A model generated the notes under the pieces. The model searched no databases and had not been told where the DNA came from. It saw only the letters and a program-made list of their open reading frames with translations. The translations under genes were made by a program, and so were the position numbers. Of a stretch of DNA of 64,000 nucleotides, positions 22,015-32,637 are shown piece after piece. Source of the stretch: Volutella citrinella (lineage: Eukaryota > Ascomycota > Sordariomycetes > Hypocreales > Nectriaceae); contig JAWZSP010000003.1 in NCBI GenBank assembly GCA_034401135.1, positions 4,526,001 to 4,590,000 on the forward strand. The letters are read 5' to 3'. The first letter of the stretch is position 1. Each line of letters starts with the position of its first letter.

Positions 22015-22914
22015 ATGGCCGACAACAACGCTTCCGCCTGCCCCGTCGACCACAAGGCCCGCGAGGCCTGGCTCGAGCAAGCCCGACAGGTCGAAGCACA
22101 AAAGGCCCAGGCCCAGGCCCAGTCTCAGGCCCAGTCTCAGGCATCACAGGCGGCCAAGTGCCCCGTAGACCATACCGCACAGCAGAAGCCCAAGTCCTGG
22201 GCGCAGACCATCGGCTCCTACATCCCGTGGTCCTCCTCTGCACCGGCTGCCCCGGCCAGGCCACAGCCTCCCAAGGACGGCCTCGACACAGACCGCGTCA
22301 TCTCGACTATTCCGCGAACAACGGGCACGCCCGCCGTCTGCCCCGTCGACCATGGCGATGCGGAGCCCCCGAAGCCGGCCAACCATGAGATGGAGTCCGG
22401 GCTCGACCCCTCGGGCAACTGGGTGTATCCCTCCGAGAAGATGTTCTTCGACGCCATGAAGCGCAAGGGCTACGACGCCCGCGTCGCCGATATGAAGACG
22501 GTGGTGCCCATCCATAATGCAGTCAACGAGCGCGCCTGGAAGGAGATTAAGAAGTGGGAGGAGCCGTACCTCACTGGCACCAAGTAAGTGCCCAAAACAC
22601 AAGCAAGTAAGAGGAAGCCAACTAATTCTCCCTCTCCTAGGTGCGATGGCCCCAAACTCGAGTCCTTCGCCAACAAGATGGACCGCATGACCCCGACCGC
22701 GCGCTTCAACACCATCCTCGGCTACTCGGCCCCCTTCGACCGCCACGACTGGGTCATTGACCGCTGCGGCACCCGCGTCGACTACGTGATCGACTTCTAC
22801 GCCGGCCGCCCCGACGGCAAGGCCGGGCCGAGCTTCTACCTCGACGTGCGGCCCAAGCTGAACACCTGGGAGGGCGTCAAGATGCGCGCCATGAAGTGGG
22901 CCTTTCTGACCTAG
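22015..22914 (+). CDS. CYC3: Holocytochrome c synthase (cytochrome c heme lyase)
   Basis: Attaches heme covalently to apocytochrome c in the mitochondrial intermembrane space. Exons 22015-22583 and 22641-22914, intron 57 nt, exon sum 843 nt, 280 aa. Three CPVDH heme-binding motifs are seen, at C9, C49 and C109. The catalytic body has NWVYPSEKMFFDAMKRKGY, the HNAVNERAWKEI helix, then PFDRHDWVIDRCG and VDYVIDFY, all family landmarks. A Gln/Ala-rich linker separates the first two CPV motifs. No cleavable presequence, as expected for this family. Whether it serves cytochrome c, c1 or both cannot be told; a single fungal enzyme often covers cytochrome c. Confidence 0.95.
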
Positions 22915-23228
22915 GTCATGTCATGTCGGGTTGCGGCCTTGGAGACGACCGCGACGGGGAGAAGTGTACAACAAAACTACGATGTATGATAGTTACAAAA
23001 GAAATACCATGTTTTGGGCGTTTGGAACAGTCTAGCACGCGACTGGATGGGATAGAAGGGGACTTGTGGACCCAATTAGAGTAGCATAACATCTCCATTG
23101 TATATCATCAATTCGACCTGATAATCAGGTGGCGATCTAAAACACTTAGAGCCCTTCATCGGAAGCTATCATAGCAATTGCGGCACCTTGGTTGCCAGTA
23201 GTTCATACTCGTCCGAGCCACGTCCATA
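22915..23228. other. Convergent intergenic region
   Basis: 314 bases between convergent gene ends; no feature seen. Confidence 0.4.
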
Positions 23229-24805
23229 TCATTGCCCCTTGATGAATCGTGGCGCAGCCACCAATCGCACAGGTGCCCCAGTCTCGAGTGCCTGCGCTTC
23301 AGTATTCCATCCCTTGGCAGCCATGTAGTCCCACAGTTTGGGATGGGCACATTTCTTCTGGTACATGGCCAACTCGCCCCCCTTATCGCCCCCCTTATCG
23401 CCGGACTCGCCTTTCTTCACAGTGCCGGATGCCTCCCCACAGAAGACCCGGTCGATCTCGTCAGTGTAGCCGGCTCCCTTGTCCATGAGCCAGGAAATCT
23501 CCAGGGCCATAAACCAGGCGCTAATAGCGTGGGCTGATCGGGCTCCCTTCCACAAAAGAATCTTGATTTGCGTGAGATCGCTCTGGCTCTCGTTGGACCA
23601 AATGAACAGAGTAAACTTGGGGCCATCGACCATGGCAATTTTAATGCCTAGACGCTGGTTACCCATTGCCTCCCAGTAGCTGTTGGCCATCTCAATTCGG
23701 GTAACGGCTTGGCCGTGGCGATTGTAAGCAACAGGAGCCCAGAGCAGAATACTCTCGCGCTTCGCAACCTCTGCTGGCGTCAGGAGCTTGCCGGATTTCA
23801 GGTGCTCGGTGAACAGGATGGTGATGCGTTGGCGGTTGAGCGTGGTCATGCATACGCTGCGAACGCCAAGGTAGTTCATCCAGAGATGGCCAAAGACCAG
23901 AGCGGTCATCAAATAAACAACCGTTCGGTGGTCTTCGATGTACTTGACGACAAGCGTTCCGACTAGGAGACCGATGAGCCCGACTGCAGTTTCCTGGCTC
24001 GCCTCCTTCGTGTTCAACTCAGCCAAGTTGTCATGTTTGGCAAAGTGAACACTCAGGGCGGCCTTGCTTGCACCCGCTGCCACGCCACAGAGCGCACGGA
24101 GGCCTTCGCCGGTCATGAGCGCCAAGACCTTGCCCCAAGGGCCAAAGTAGGGACTGTAGAGCTCGAGGAAGAAGGCGGTGTCGTTGAACAAGTCGGCAAG
24201 GAAGCGGTACCTTTTGGCGTCTGGTTCGATGCGAAGCCCAAACTGCTGCGCAAACACAATGGTGGCAATACGAGCCATTGCGTCCTTCAGGATGGTGAGA
24301 AGCATGGCAAAGGTGGCCGAAGAGTTGGCATCGCCCACCCCCAAGCCCTGGAGGAGCGCACGGTTAGCCAGAAGCGAGGAGATGGTCGAGAAGAAGGCCT
24401 GGAGCGAGTCGAATGTCTGGTACGCAAGGTAGTCCTGCGAGACAGAGTGCGGGAAGCCGACGGGCAGAAACGCGTCAAACAGCGCCTTGCGCCATTCCCG
24501 CATTGATCGGAAGAAACGGGTACCAGGGTCATCTCTCTCAGCAATCTGGAACTGGGGTCAGCGATGCACAGTCGGGCGGCGGGGATGGAGAGACATACCG
24601 CGACGACGGTGTTGTTGGGGGCATGCACCCACCGCTGGGTGACGTTTCCCGACTTGTCAAGCTCCGTGACTTCGATGTCTAAACCGAGACCTAGAAGGCT
24701 GGTGATTCCTTGGGGGTTTGAACGGCTGCCAGGAGAATTGGCGTTGTTGATGGGCTCAGCTGGGACCGCGAGGGCGCTCGGCTTGGCGACCTTCTTGGAG
24801 CCCAT
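23229..24805 (-). CDS. RUS (root UVB sensitive, DUF647) family membrane protein
   Basis: Exons 24599-24805 and 23229-24551, intron 47 nt, exon sum 1,530 nt, 509 aa. Family landmarks follow each other: FRSMREWRKALFDAFLPVGFPHSVS near the N terminus, YQTFDSLQAFFSTISSLLANRALLQGLGVGD, DAMARIATIVFAQQFG, and FNDTAFFLELYSP. Several hydrophobic segments lie in the first two thirds. The C-terminal third is soluble and carries a duplicated GGDKGGD stretch. In plants and animals these proteins are found in plastids or other organelles, with suggested roles in light responses and vitamin B6 or auxin balance; the fungal role is not established. The start at 24805 gives a short hydrophilic head before the conserved VVAFQIAERD segment, which spans the splice junction. 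Confidence 0.92.
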
Positions 24806-25353
24806 GGTTGTGCCCAGACGTCATCCACAGCTGAGTCTGTGGATAGAATGGTGGCTGACGACACAAAGAAACCGTAAACAAATCACCACTGCCGAAATTT
24901 ATCGAGAGCTCGGTGCCGATTCTCTCGATGCTGGTGGCAGGCAGGAGTCTGGGCCTTGTGAGGTTGTGTGAGTGTGAGGCAAAGGAAGTGAGGAGCTGGC
25001 GAAGGAACGTGGAAGGTGTTCCAGGTTGACGTGCACAGCCGACCGTTACACCTGGCACCAGCTGTCAGCCAGTCTGCCAGCACAGAATGAGCAGCATGAG
25101 TACCGTGTTACCTACAAAGAAGAAACGGATGTTCTGGTCAGCGAATTCACTTGCATCGTTTTTTTTTTGGGCCGACGTCTCAGAGAATCGTGGATTAGCT
25201 CATTTGGCACCGATGCATCGCTAGGGACTGATGACGCCGCAGGTTGCAAAAGAAAAATAATCCGCACGGATAGCCACGCTTTAATATGTTCTATTTCATC
25301 TTATATGTCAAAAATTGGCTTCATTCTTTTTTATCTTTTCTTCTCCCGTTCGC
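24806..25353. other. Intergenic region
   Basis: 548 bases: 5' flank of the RUS gene and 3' flank of the decarboxylase gene. No other feature. Confidence 0.4.
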
Positions 25354-26594
25354 CTATCGCTTGACGGCCTGGCCGTCCTCGCTGACGAGGTACTCCTCGG
25401 TCTTGATAGGGCCCTCTCCAACACCAGTCTGGATAACACGGCTGACGCCCTCCTTGAGCACCGACGCAAGGCCGCTGTCGAGGGTAATATCCGACTTGAG
25501 GCTGGCCACGCCCTCCTTGAAGCCGCCGACGCCACCCAGGGCCTTGTAGAAGGCACCCAGGACATTGCTGGCGTTCTCCTCGAGGTAGTAAACGACGCAG
25601 TTGGGGCCGGCGTCGAAGGTGTAAGCGGCAATGGTCTTGCCAGCCTTGGCGTTGATGGCCTCGACGGCGCGGATGGCCGTTCGGGAGATGTCATTCATGT
25701 AGAAGATGGGGGGGTAGGTGTCGGCGCAGGTGGCGTGGAACGAGTTGGACTCACGCATGGTGACCTCGGCGAACTTGGCAAAGTCCTTGTTCTTGACGGC
25801 CTCCTCCATGGAGGCCATGTTGGCGGGGACGACCTTGGCGATGCGCTCCTGGAACAGGCCCGACGTGGCTACGGTCTGCTGCATGCCCGAGGTGGACGAC
25901 ACACCCTTCTTGGCGGCGCTGACGACGAGGATCAGGGCGCGCATCTCGGGCCAGTGCTCGGCGGGCGCGACGAGGTCGGCCTTGGAGTCGGTGCCATCCT
26001 CCTTCTCGCCCATCCTCCACGCAACGTATCCGCCAAACAAGCTTCGGCAGGCGGATCCAGAGCCCTGGCGGGCGACGAGGGACAGCTCCGAGGGGGAGTC
26101 GGGGAGCTCGTACAGAAGGGCAATGGCCTTGACAAGGGCGGCAAAACCGGCGGCGGAAGAGGCCAGGCCGGCGGCCGTGGGGAAGTTGTTCTCGGAGACG
26201 AGCTTCAAGGGCATGGTCGACAGCTTGGGCAGCGAGGCATCGGCGGCCTCGAGGGCGGCGCGGCGGGCGCGCAGCTCGCGGAAGCAGGCCTGGGTGCGAG
26301 CGCCAGAGACATCAGAGGCCTCGCCGTTGAGGGTCAGGCTATCGCCATCGGTGAACTTGGTGGAGCAGGAGGCGGTGGTGAGGGTTCGCAGGTCGGCCTG
26401 GGAGAGGGTCACGGAGAGGGAGCTGTTGGTGGGGAGGTTGAGCTTGGGATCGCGCTTGCCCCAGTACCTAGAGTCGGAGAGTCAGAGAGTGTTCGTCGCG
26501 TCTGGTATGGGAGTGTTCTCGGGTCGCCGTACTTGACCACGGCGATGTTGACGGGCGCGGTGGTGCTGGCCCGGTAGACCTTAGTATCGGCCAT
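25354..26594 (-). CDS. MVD1: Diphosphomevalonate decarboxylase
   Basis: Converts mevalonate 5-diphosphate to isopentenyl diphosphate with ATP, the last step of the mevalonate branch feeding ergosterol synthesis (ERG19 in yeast). Exons 26533-26594 and 25354-26467, intron 65 nt, exon sum 1,176 nt, 391 aa, the usual length. The splice joins the family signature NIAVVKYWGKRD across the intron. The GHMP ATP loop is FPTAAGLASSAAGFAAL, followed by GSGSACRSLFGG. The catalytic Asp lies in TFDAGPNCVVYYL. Intact, cytosolic. An antisense open frame of 420 codons overlaps this gene but is a composition shadow. Confidence 0.96.
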
Positions 26595-27533
26595 TGCGAA
26601 AGTGAGGGGTGCAAGGAGATTTGCGTGGCGGGGAGGGGCAGGGGGAGCGAGGCGAAGCGAAGGCAACTCGAATTGCGTGCGAGGCAGTGCGGGGCAGAAA
26701 GACAAGACGCTGACAGCTGGACCTGGAGGGGGCGAAGGAGAAGGAGGAGGAAACGGCGCGGTTTATCAATCGGCAATCAAGCGTTGGGGATTGCAACTCA
26801 CACACCGACTTGTCGGGAAGAGCTGGAGATGGACCCAATGCGAGATGGCATCCCGAACACGACGCGAATAAAGACGGCCGCCCAGAGAGGTTTAGTGCGG
26901 GGTCCAATTCCATCAAGCCCCTCGCCAGCGCCGGTGCACCCCTGGACGATCCCCTGGAAGCCCCCCTGGGCTTGCCCCTCATCAAACCGTCAACACCACC
27001 AACTCCCCCCCCAGTTGGGTGGCAGCCAAGGATCTTCCCGGGAACGATCCGGCACTGGCTCACAGGACCCGATGCAAGTCGGGACTACACGCTTGAGGAA
27101 GTGCTTTAATTGTCTCAGAAAAGCAATTACACTACGTATTCTCGCTTTACGAGTCCTCTACGAGGGAACTTAATTGCGATTCAACGAATTGTGAAATTTT
27201 GACAGACTGTGCGATTGATGGTTTGAATTGTTTTGTTGATTTACTATGCAGGTGTATCCCTTCCCGCGACTGATGGTTTGAATTGTCCTATCAAGCTAGG
27301 CCCCTATCGCTGCTTGTCGCGTGCCTTCTGCTGCAGCTTCTTCGCAACTTCCACCAGCTTGCCCAACCAATCCTGATTTGCTTGTTCCTGATGTTCGATC
27401 CCATTTTCTCTGTTACGCCTTGAGGCTGATGCAAATGCCAAACTCCATCCAATGCCCGTTAACGCCTTGCCCAGTAATCACAGCAGAAGCAAAATCCAAG
27501 AACATCACCCCAGAATGCGCACGCTGAACAAGA
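26595..27533. other. Intergenic region
   Basis: 939 bases between two minus-strand genes. 5' flank of MVD1 and an AT-rich 3' flank of the next gene (an octamer-scale repeat, tgatggtttgaattgt, occurs at about 27217 and 27272). No gene supported. Confidence 0.4.
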
Positions 27534-28511
27534 TCAATCCTCCTCCTCCGCACCAGAGGCCACACTGCCATCAGGGTTCACAAGCTCTGGGACGCTGCCT
27601 TGCGAAAGGTTCTCGTCAGCAGCAGTCAGAGCCCCCTGGACATGCTTCCCAGGAGGTGGACGGAAGGAAAGCTCCTCTTCCTCCTCCTCTTCCTCCTCCT
27701 CCTTCTCCACCTGCTCCTCCTCCACCTCCTCCTCCACCTCCACAGGAGGTGGTTGCATCTGGTAAGTCTCCCCCTCGTTGGGGTCGGCCAGATCGCTTGC
27801 GCTAAAGTCCCGCTCGCTGCTGGAAGAGCTTGCGGGCATGATGTCGCTCAGGAAGCGTTGCCTGGCCCTGACCGAATACACCAGCGCAGACCTCCCAGGG
27901 TTTGTGGTCGCCAGCTGAATCCTGGCGTGTCGGGGATCCCAGACGTCTGAGAAGTACTTGTCGATGGCAATTTGCGCTTCCCATGGGAACTCCCGGCGGT
28001 TGAAGCGAGGCAAACTCTCGCGGAGTGGGAAGAAACGGTAGTGGCCCTGCTCTTCGCCACGGGGAACCACCCGGATGTTGTGGATATCTAGAGCCGCCAG
28101 TCTCACATTGAACCAGTTGTCTATGACCTGGCCTTCTTGGAGACGCATTGTCTTGAGGCCCCGTAGCGCCTTCCTGAAGTCGCTCTTTTGCATGGCGCTC
28201 CAGTCGCTGTCGTAGCCATGGTGACTGAGCCACCCATAGACGTCCCAGCAGGAGTCATTGACAGACCAGACGTAGGGGCCGAGCACATAATCAGCCAGGT
28301 GCTCGGGCTCTTGTGGCTGGTATCCGGATGTGACGTGCATCTTCTCGCCCAGCTCGCGTACTCTGCGAACGATGGGCTTGATGACGTTCTCGCAGACACG
28401 AGCGGCCAGGGAGTCCCTAGGCGGAGAGACTGTGACTGTTTGGCCTAGTGTAGGCATGTGCACCTGAACACCAGAGCTGTTGAATGCATCCATAGCGTCT
28501 TGGGTATTCAT
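27534..28511 (-). CDS. Hypothetical fungal protein with acidic repeat, 325 aa
   Basis: Not recognised. Single exon; the ATG at 28511 is chosen because the open frame upstream is low-complexity and encoded by a locally duplicated leader. The N-terminal 230 residues look globular, rich in Trp and aromatic residues (DSCWDVYGWLSHHGYDSDWS, REFPWEAQIAIDKYFSDVWD). A Ser run precedes a long Glu-rich tract of more than 25 acidic residues near residues 255-285, and the C terminus is also acidic. No signal peptide or membrane segment. The acidic tail could be disordered. Function unknown. Confidence 0.6.
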   Translation of the reverse strand: MNTQDAMDAFNSSGVQVHMPTLGQTVTVSPPRDSLAARVCENVIKPIVRRVRELGEKMHVTSGYQPQEPEHLADYVLGPYVWSVNDSCWDVYGWLSHHGYDSDWSAMQKSDFRKALRGLKTMRLQEGQVIDNWFNVRLAALDIHNIRVVPRGEEQGHYRFFPLRESLPRFNRREFPWEAQIAIDKYFSDVWDPRHARIQLATTNPGRSALVYSVRARQRFLSDIMPASSSSSERDFSASDLADPNEGETYQMQPPPVEVEEEVEEEQVEKEEEEEEEEEELSFRPPPGKHVQGALTAADENLSQGSVPELVNPDGSVASGAEEED

Positions 28512-30069
28512 GATTTCTTGTGATGAAGGTAAGGCGTAGGCTTGACTGTAGATGGTGGAAGGACGTAAGGACGTAAGGACGTCAGGAGGCAAGAAGGCCA
28601 AGAGGTAAAGGTGTAAGAGTGTAAGGTTGTTTAGGAGCCAGTCAAGATGATAAGATCGACGATAGAATAATGAGAGGAAGAAGAGTTGATGATGTAAGGG
28701 CGTAAGGTTGTTTGGGAAACCAGTCAAGATGATGAGAATGATAATGTGAATGAGGGAAAGAAAAGTGCGGCAAGAAAGGGGGAGGAGTCGACAATATATA
28801 GACGATAATTCCTTTCTCCGTCCGACTCATCGACAAGATTTTTCATCCAAAGTTCTATCACCTTGCTGGACACCAGCAGTAGAACTCTATATCCATGAAA
28901 ACTCTTTGATCGGAGATTACTGTGTGATAGAAGAGGTGCAGGTGAGTGTATTTCCTAACAGCCATCATGGTGTCGAAGGCGCAGGACCAAGTTTTCCATG
29001 AGCATACACTGCCGCAAGGGTCCTCTGGCCCAACAAGGTTGAAGCCTCAGTCAAATACATATTGATATAGAATTCGGAATAGCAGTTTTTCGGGTCTCAC
29101 TGAATTTTTGTTCAACCTAAATCACCTCCCCGTGAAAATTTGCTAATACGTGGTTGCCGTTGCCCCAACTGGTCCCCCCAAACTGGTGTCAGCGATACGT
29201 TGATGGGGAACTACGACCACAAGGGTGATGATGAGCAGTAGCTCAGCAAGGTGTAGTTATCTGAAAGACAGGCCTGTGGTCTCGTTCCTGCAATATACAA
29301 TACAGACCAAATGTTCGTAAGATCGAAATTTTAGGTATGTGTATGCGCGCAATCGACTGATCCCAGTTGGATGACGGGCCGCAGGGTAGCAAAACAGCCA
29401 TTGGGGTGCATCGTCTGGGGACGTTGTCGATCAGTAAGCTAGTCGCTCGATTTGGCAGCTTCATCTACTTGTAGATCGCATTAATTTCAGTCACGGGACA
29501 TGTTCGATGAAGTGGTACTTTGCGGCCCTGGTTTTGCCGCTCTGTGTTGAACGCGTGGCCAGCCTGAGCTGGCTGTTAGTGGGGAACGCGCAACCTCTAG
29601 GCGCAAGTAGGGAGTGGATATCTAGTCCGCCATGCCATGGGGTAAGCGAGAGCCGGTGAAAGTAGTGGTGATCCAACGAGATCAAGTACTAAGGTATGCA
29701 CAATACCCTTGGAGGCCCTACAATACTGTAAATGTCCAATAGGATGCCATCTGAATGATGCTCAGAACCTGGCAAAAGCTTGGGCTGCCAGGATCATGGC
29801 TGATCGACCAGTGACGGTGTTGCGCTAAGACCACCACAGCATTTGACAGAGCGTCAGGCATGGGCGCTGAGAGGCCCAAAGCCCCGGGCCAGCGCGGGAG
29901 AGACAGGGTCCAGGGGAATCATGGCAGCTTCTGACGTCATGACTTTTCATCATCAGTCTTGTCTGTGCCAGCGAAATCGGGCTGTGCACGGGGTCTATTT
30001 CCTTTATTAAGAGGGCTACTTGGGCTCTCGCCTCCCGCCAAGTTAATATCGCGAGAAAAACGAACCGAA
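28512..30069. other. Long gene-free stretch
   Basis: 1,558 bases between divergent genes. It contains the duplicated leader next to 28511; the remainder shows no coding signal, tRNA or repeat that I can support. Confidence 0.4.
28621..28736. repeat. Imperfect 35-bp direct duplication, 81-bp offset
   Basis: Bases 28621-28655 and 28702-28736 match at all but a few positions (core GTAAGGTTGTTTRGGA then CCAGTCAAGATGAT). Next to it, GGACGTAA-type steps repeat at 28561-28580. It lies in the 5' flank of the hypothetical gene ending at 28511. Confidence 0.7.
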
Positions 30070-31539
30070 ATGAGCCATGCACTTGGACGCGCGACACGGC
30101 GATTCGCACCGCTCCTGCAGCGGCCAAGCGTAATTTGCTACACTGCCAGGCCCATCCTATTCCAGGGACGCGCATTCTCCAAGTCCCAGGCCCTTTTTGA
30201 CCAGGAAGCCGACCGGAGGGATGAGGAGTTGAGCGACAGGGCCCGCGAGAGAGAGCAGCGTACTGTTACGCATGGCATCAGCGCGCAGCGACTAGAGAAT
30301 GACCGGCCATGGCACCGAGTTGGAAGCCATGCGCAACCCAAGTCTACATCGCCCAATCCTGCAGCAGGCGACCTCAGCAAGGGCAAGAACTCATCCCAAA
30401 TTATCCCTCAGACGAGTTGACCTGAAATTAACGCGAGTACACGTGTAGGGCGCTTATTAACGACCCCGACACGGCTCCTGAAGCTCATCCTTCCAATGCC
30501 CTTCCACCCAGAACAAGAGCACGTCAATCGACCCATCCAGCTAGACGAGAACGAGAAGAAGAGGACGGTCGAGCCACTGGCTTTGCTTGTCCACCCCCAG
30601 CAGCCACTCTCGTATTTGGAGAGGCTGATCCAGGCCGAGATCCCGCCACTGGAGTACAAGGGCCGCGAGAAACTGCCAGACATTGTCTTCCGAGCGGAGG
30701 CGGACCAAGACGAGTCGCAGCCAAAGCGCGATAAGCAGAACGTCGCATCATACTCTGGCCTGGGCCACGAGGGCCCCGAAAGTCCTGATGCGAAATGGGT
30801 GCGATGGAGCGGCAGCACCGAGGTTGGCGACTTTATCAGGGATGCCGCGCGAGGACGCGAGTTCGCCATCAACATTGAAGGGTTTGGAAAAGAACTGCGT
30901 GTTGCGGTGCCTAGCTTTAAGGACCGCACCCACTACATGCGATCAAGCCTGAGGAGGATGTCGCGCGAAATCGATACTATGGCCAAGATCAAGAGCGAAT
31001 GCGACCAGATAGCCCACAAAGGAGCCCATCGTCTTGCGCAGGGAGGATTCGCATTACTTGCTGGCTGGTGGGGTGTCGTCTACTACATCACGTTCCATAC
31101 CGACTTTGGATGGGACCTGGTGGAGCCCATCACGTACCTGGTTGGGTTGAGTACCATCATGGGCGGTTACCTCTGGTTCCTCTTCATTAGCCGAGACCTG
31201 AGCTACAAGGCGGCGATGAAGGTTACGGTTTCCAAGCGACAGAATGCGCTGTATCAGGAACGAGGCTTTGACCCCACCAAATGGGAGCAGCTTGTGCTTG
31301 ACGCCAACATGCTCCGCAGGGACATTAAGATGGTGGCCGACGAGTACGATGTCGAGTGGGACGAAGCCAAGGACCTGGGAGGAGAAGAGATCAAGGAAAT
31401 ACTCGAGAAAGAGGAGAATGGCAACGGGGGCGAAGAAAAGAACCAGCGCACGAAGAAGGAGGCAGAGGAGGAAGAGGACGATGAGGACGATGACCATGTC
31501 GAGCCAATGCCGAAAAAACCCAACGGAAGCAAGGAGTGA
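30070..31539 (+). CDS. MCU: Mitochondrial calcium uniporter pore subunit
   Basis: Inner-membrane Ca2+ channel. Exons 30070-30382 and 30449-31539, exon sum 1,404 nt, 467 aa. The first 40 residues are Arg-rich and amphipathic, as a mitochondrial presequence. The conserved fungal block [12 protein letters not shown] is followed by [20 protein letters not shown], a coiled coil, helix 1 ([22 protein letters not shown]), the pore motif WDLVEPITY (fungal form of WDIMEPVTY), helix 2, a second coiled coil and an acidic C terminus. The intron of 66 nt appears to use a GC donor (G|GCAAGA); a GT donor at 30416 would leave only 33 nt. The GC choice also gives the family sequence [12 protein letters not shown]. 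Many fungi keep MCU without the usual animal partners. Confidence 0.93.
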
Positions 31540-32637
31540 GCGGCAATTTCGCGTCCTGTACGCAAATCAGCGATGGTCTCGGCTGTTGGCTCTCGGCTCC
31601 GAGAATCCCTGTGGAAGGCCTCGATTTGAGATGATGTTAGTCGATGTCATGCGGCAGGCAGTCATTCGTCGTATTTGTTAAGCGTGGAGTAGATAGGGTG
31701 GGGAGACGACACGCGAGACGCAGCTGCGTGGGATGCATTTGACCCAACTAAGGCAAGGAGGCAGACGCACGCATGATGGGTGCATGGCTCGAATCTCGGA
31801 TCTGGGCATTTGGCTGGCGTTTTTTTAAATTCCTTGCATGTCACAAGAGCAGCGAGAAATTCCTGATTGAGAAGAACCTAGTAGCATTCGATAGTGAGAA
31901 AACAGCCGAGCCTGAGGGCGTCATGATCTGACGTGCCACAGCTAAAGTGTACTGATGATGACGTAGGCGGCAGTAGTGCGGGGCACAGGCAGGAGGAGCT
32001 GGGCAAAGCTGGAAAGAGCTGTGCTGTGTAATGTACTGATGTACTAATTCGTACGTACTCCTCAAGCTCCTCTACTCCTGATCTCTTGTCGTCGCTTCGG
32101 ACTTGCAAGTTGTCTCAGCTCCAACAAGCCGCAAGGGAACCGCCGCTGGCGCCCTTCGCGCCGCCATCGTCGGCGCCATTACGTTCTGGGCGCAAGCAGC
32201 AGCTCGAGTGCCGTCGTGCCATCCACAGCAGCTCCATCTGGCCCAACCACCATCTCCCAAAGCCAAAACCGTCACAAAAGGGTCACCACCGCCCACCACC
32301 CGATCATCGTCCATCCCACTCTCCAACTCCACCACTGGAAACGAGGCATCCAACCACCGTCTCCGCGTTTCTAACCATCGTCTGTCTTCTGGTCAGCAGA
32401 ATGCCAGAAGCGGAACCCTTCGAGAACGCTTCGAGACGCCTTCCAGAAGTCTGCCCTCTCCCAGCGTCTGTCGAGCCCTCATCCCGGCCCACACTAGTTC
32501 CTTAAAAGCTGGAGGCGATCCCCCGCTCGACGCATCGGGACCGCCCGCACGCGCCGCCAGAGCTCAGATTCGACACCACTACCGGTGCTAATACCACCTC
32601 CGACTAACTGCTAGCACCAAGCCTTAGCACTGGCATC
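31540..32637. other. Intergenic region with long leader
   Basis: 1,098 bases. The right half is pyrimidine and proline-codon-rich and may be a long 5' leader of the acyltransferase gene; its open frames lack an ATG start. No gene supported. Confidence 0.4.

Noticed and set aside
25315..26577. 420-codon plus-strand open frame
   Set aside because: Antisense of MVD1; repetitive Gly/Leu/Val composition from codon bias of the true gene.
27680..27760. CTC/CTT-rich microsatellite
   Set aside because: Lies inside the acidic tract of the hypothetical gene and is explained by Glu codons.
30416..30448. GT donor for the MCU intron
   Set aside because: Would give a 33-nt intron, too short for splicing; the GC donor at 30383 gives 66 nt and the family sequence.
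32103..32591. 162-codon frame before the acyltransferase gene
   Set aside because: Starts with TTG and is Pro/Arg/Ser low-complexity; more likely 5' leader.
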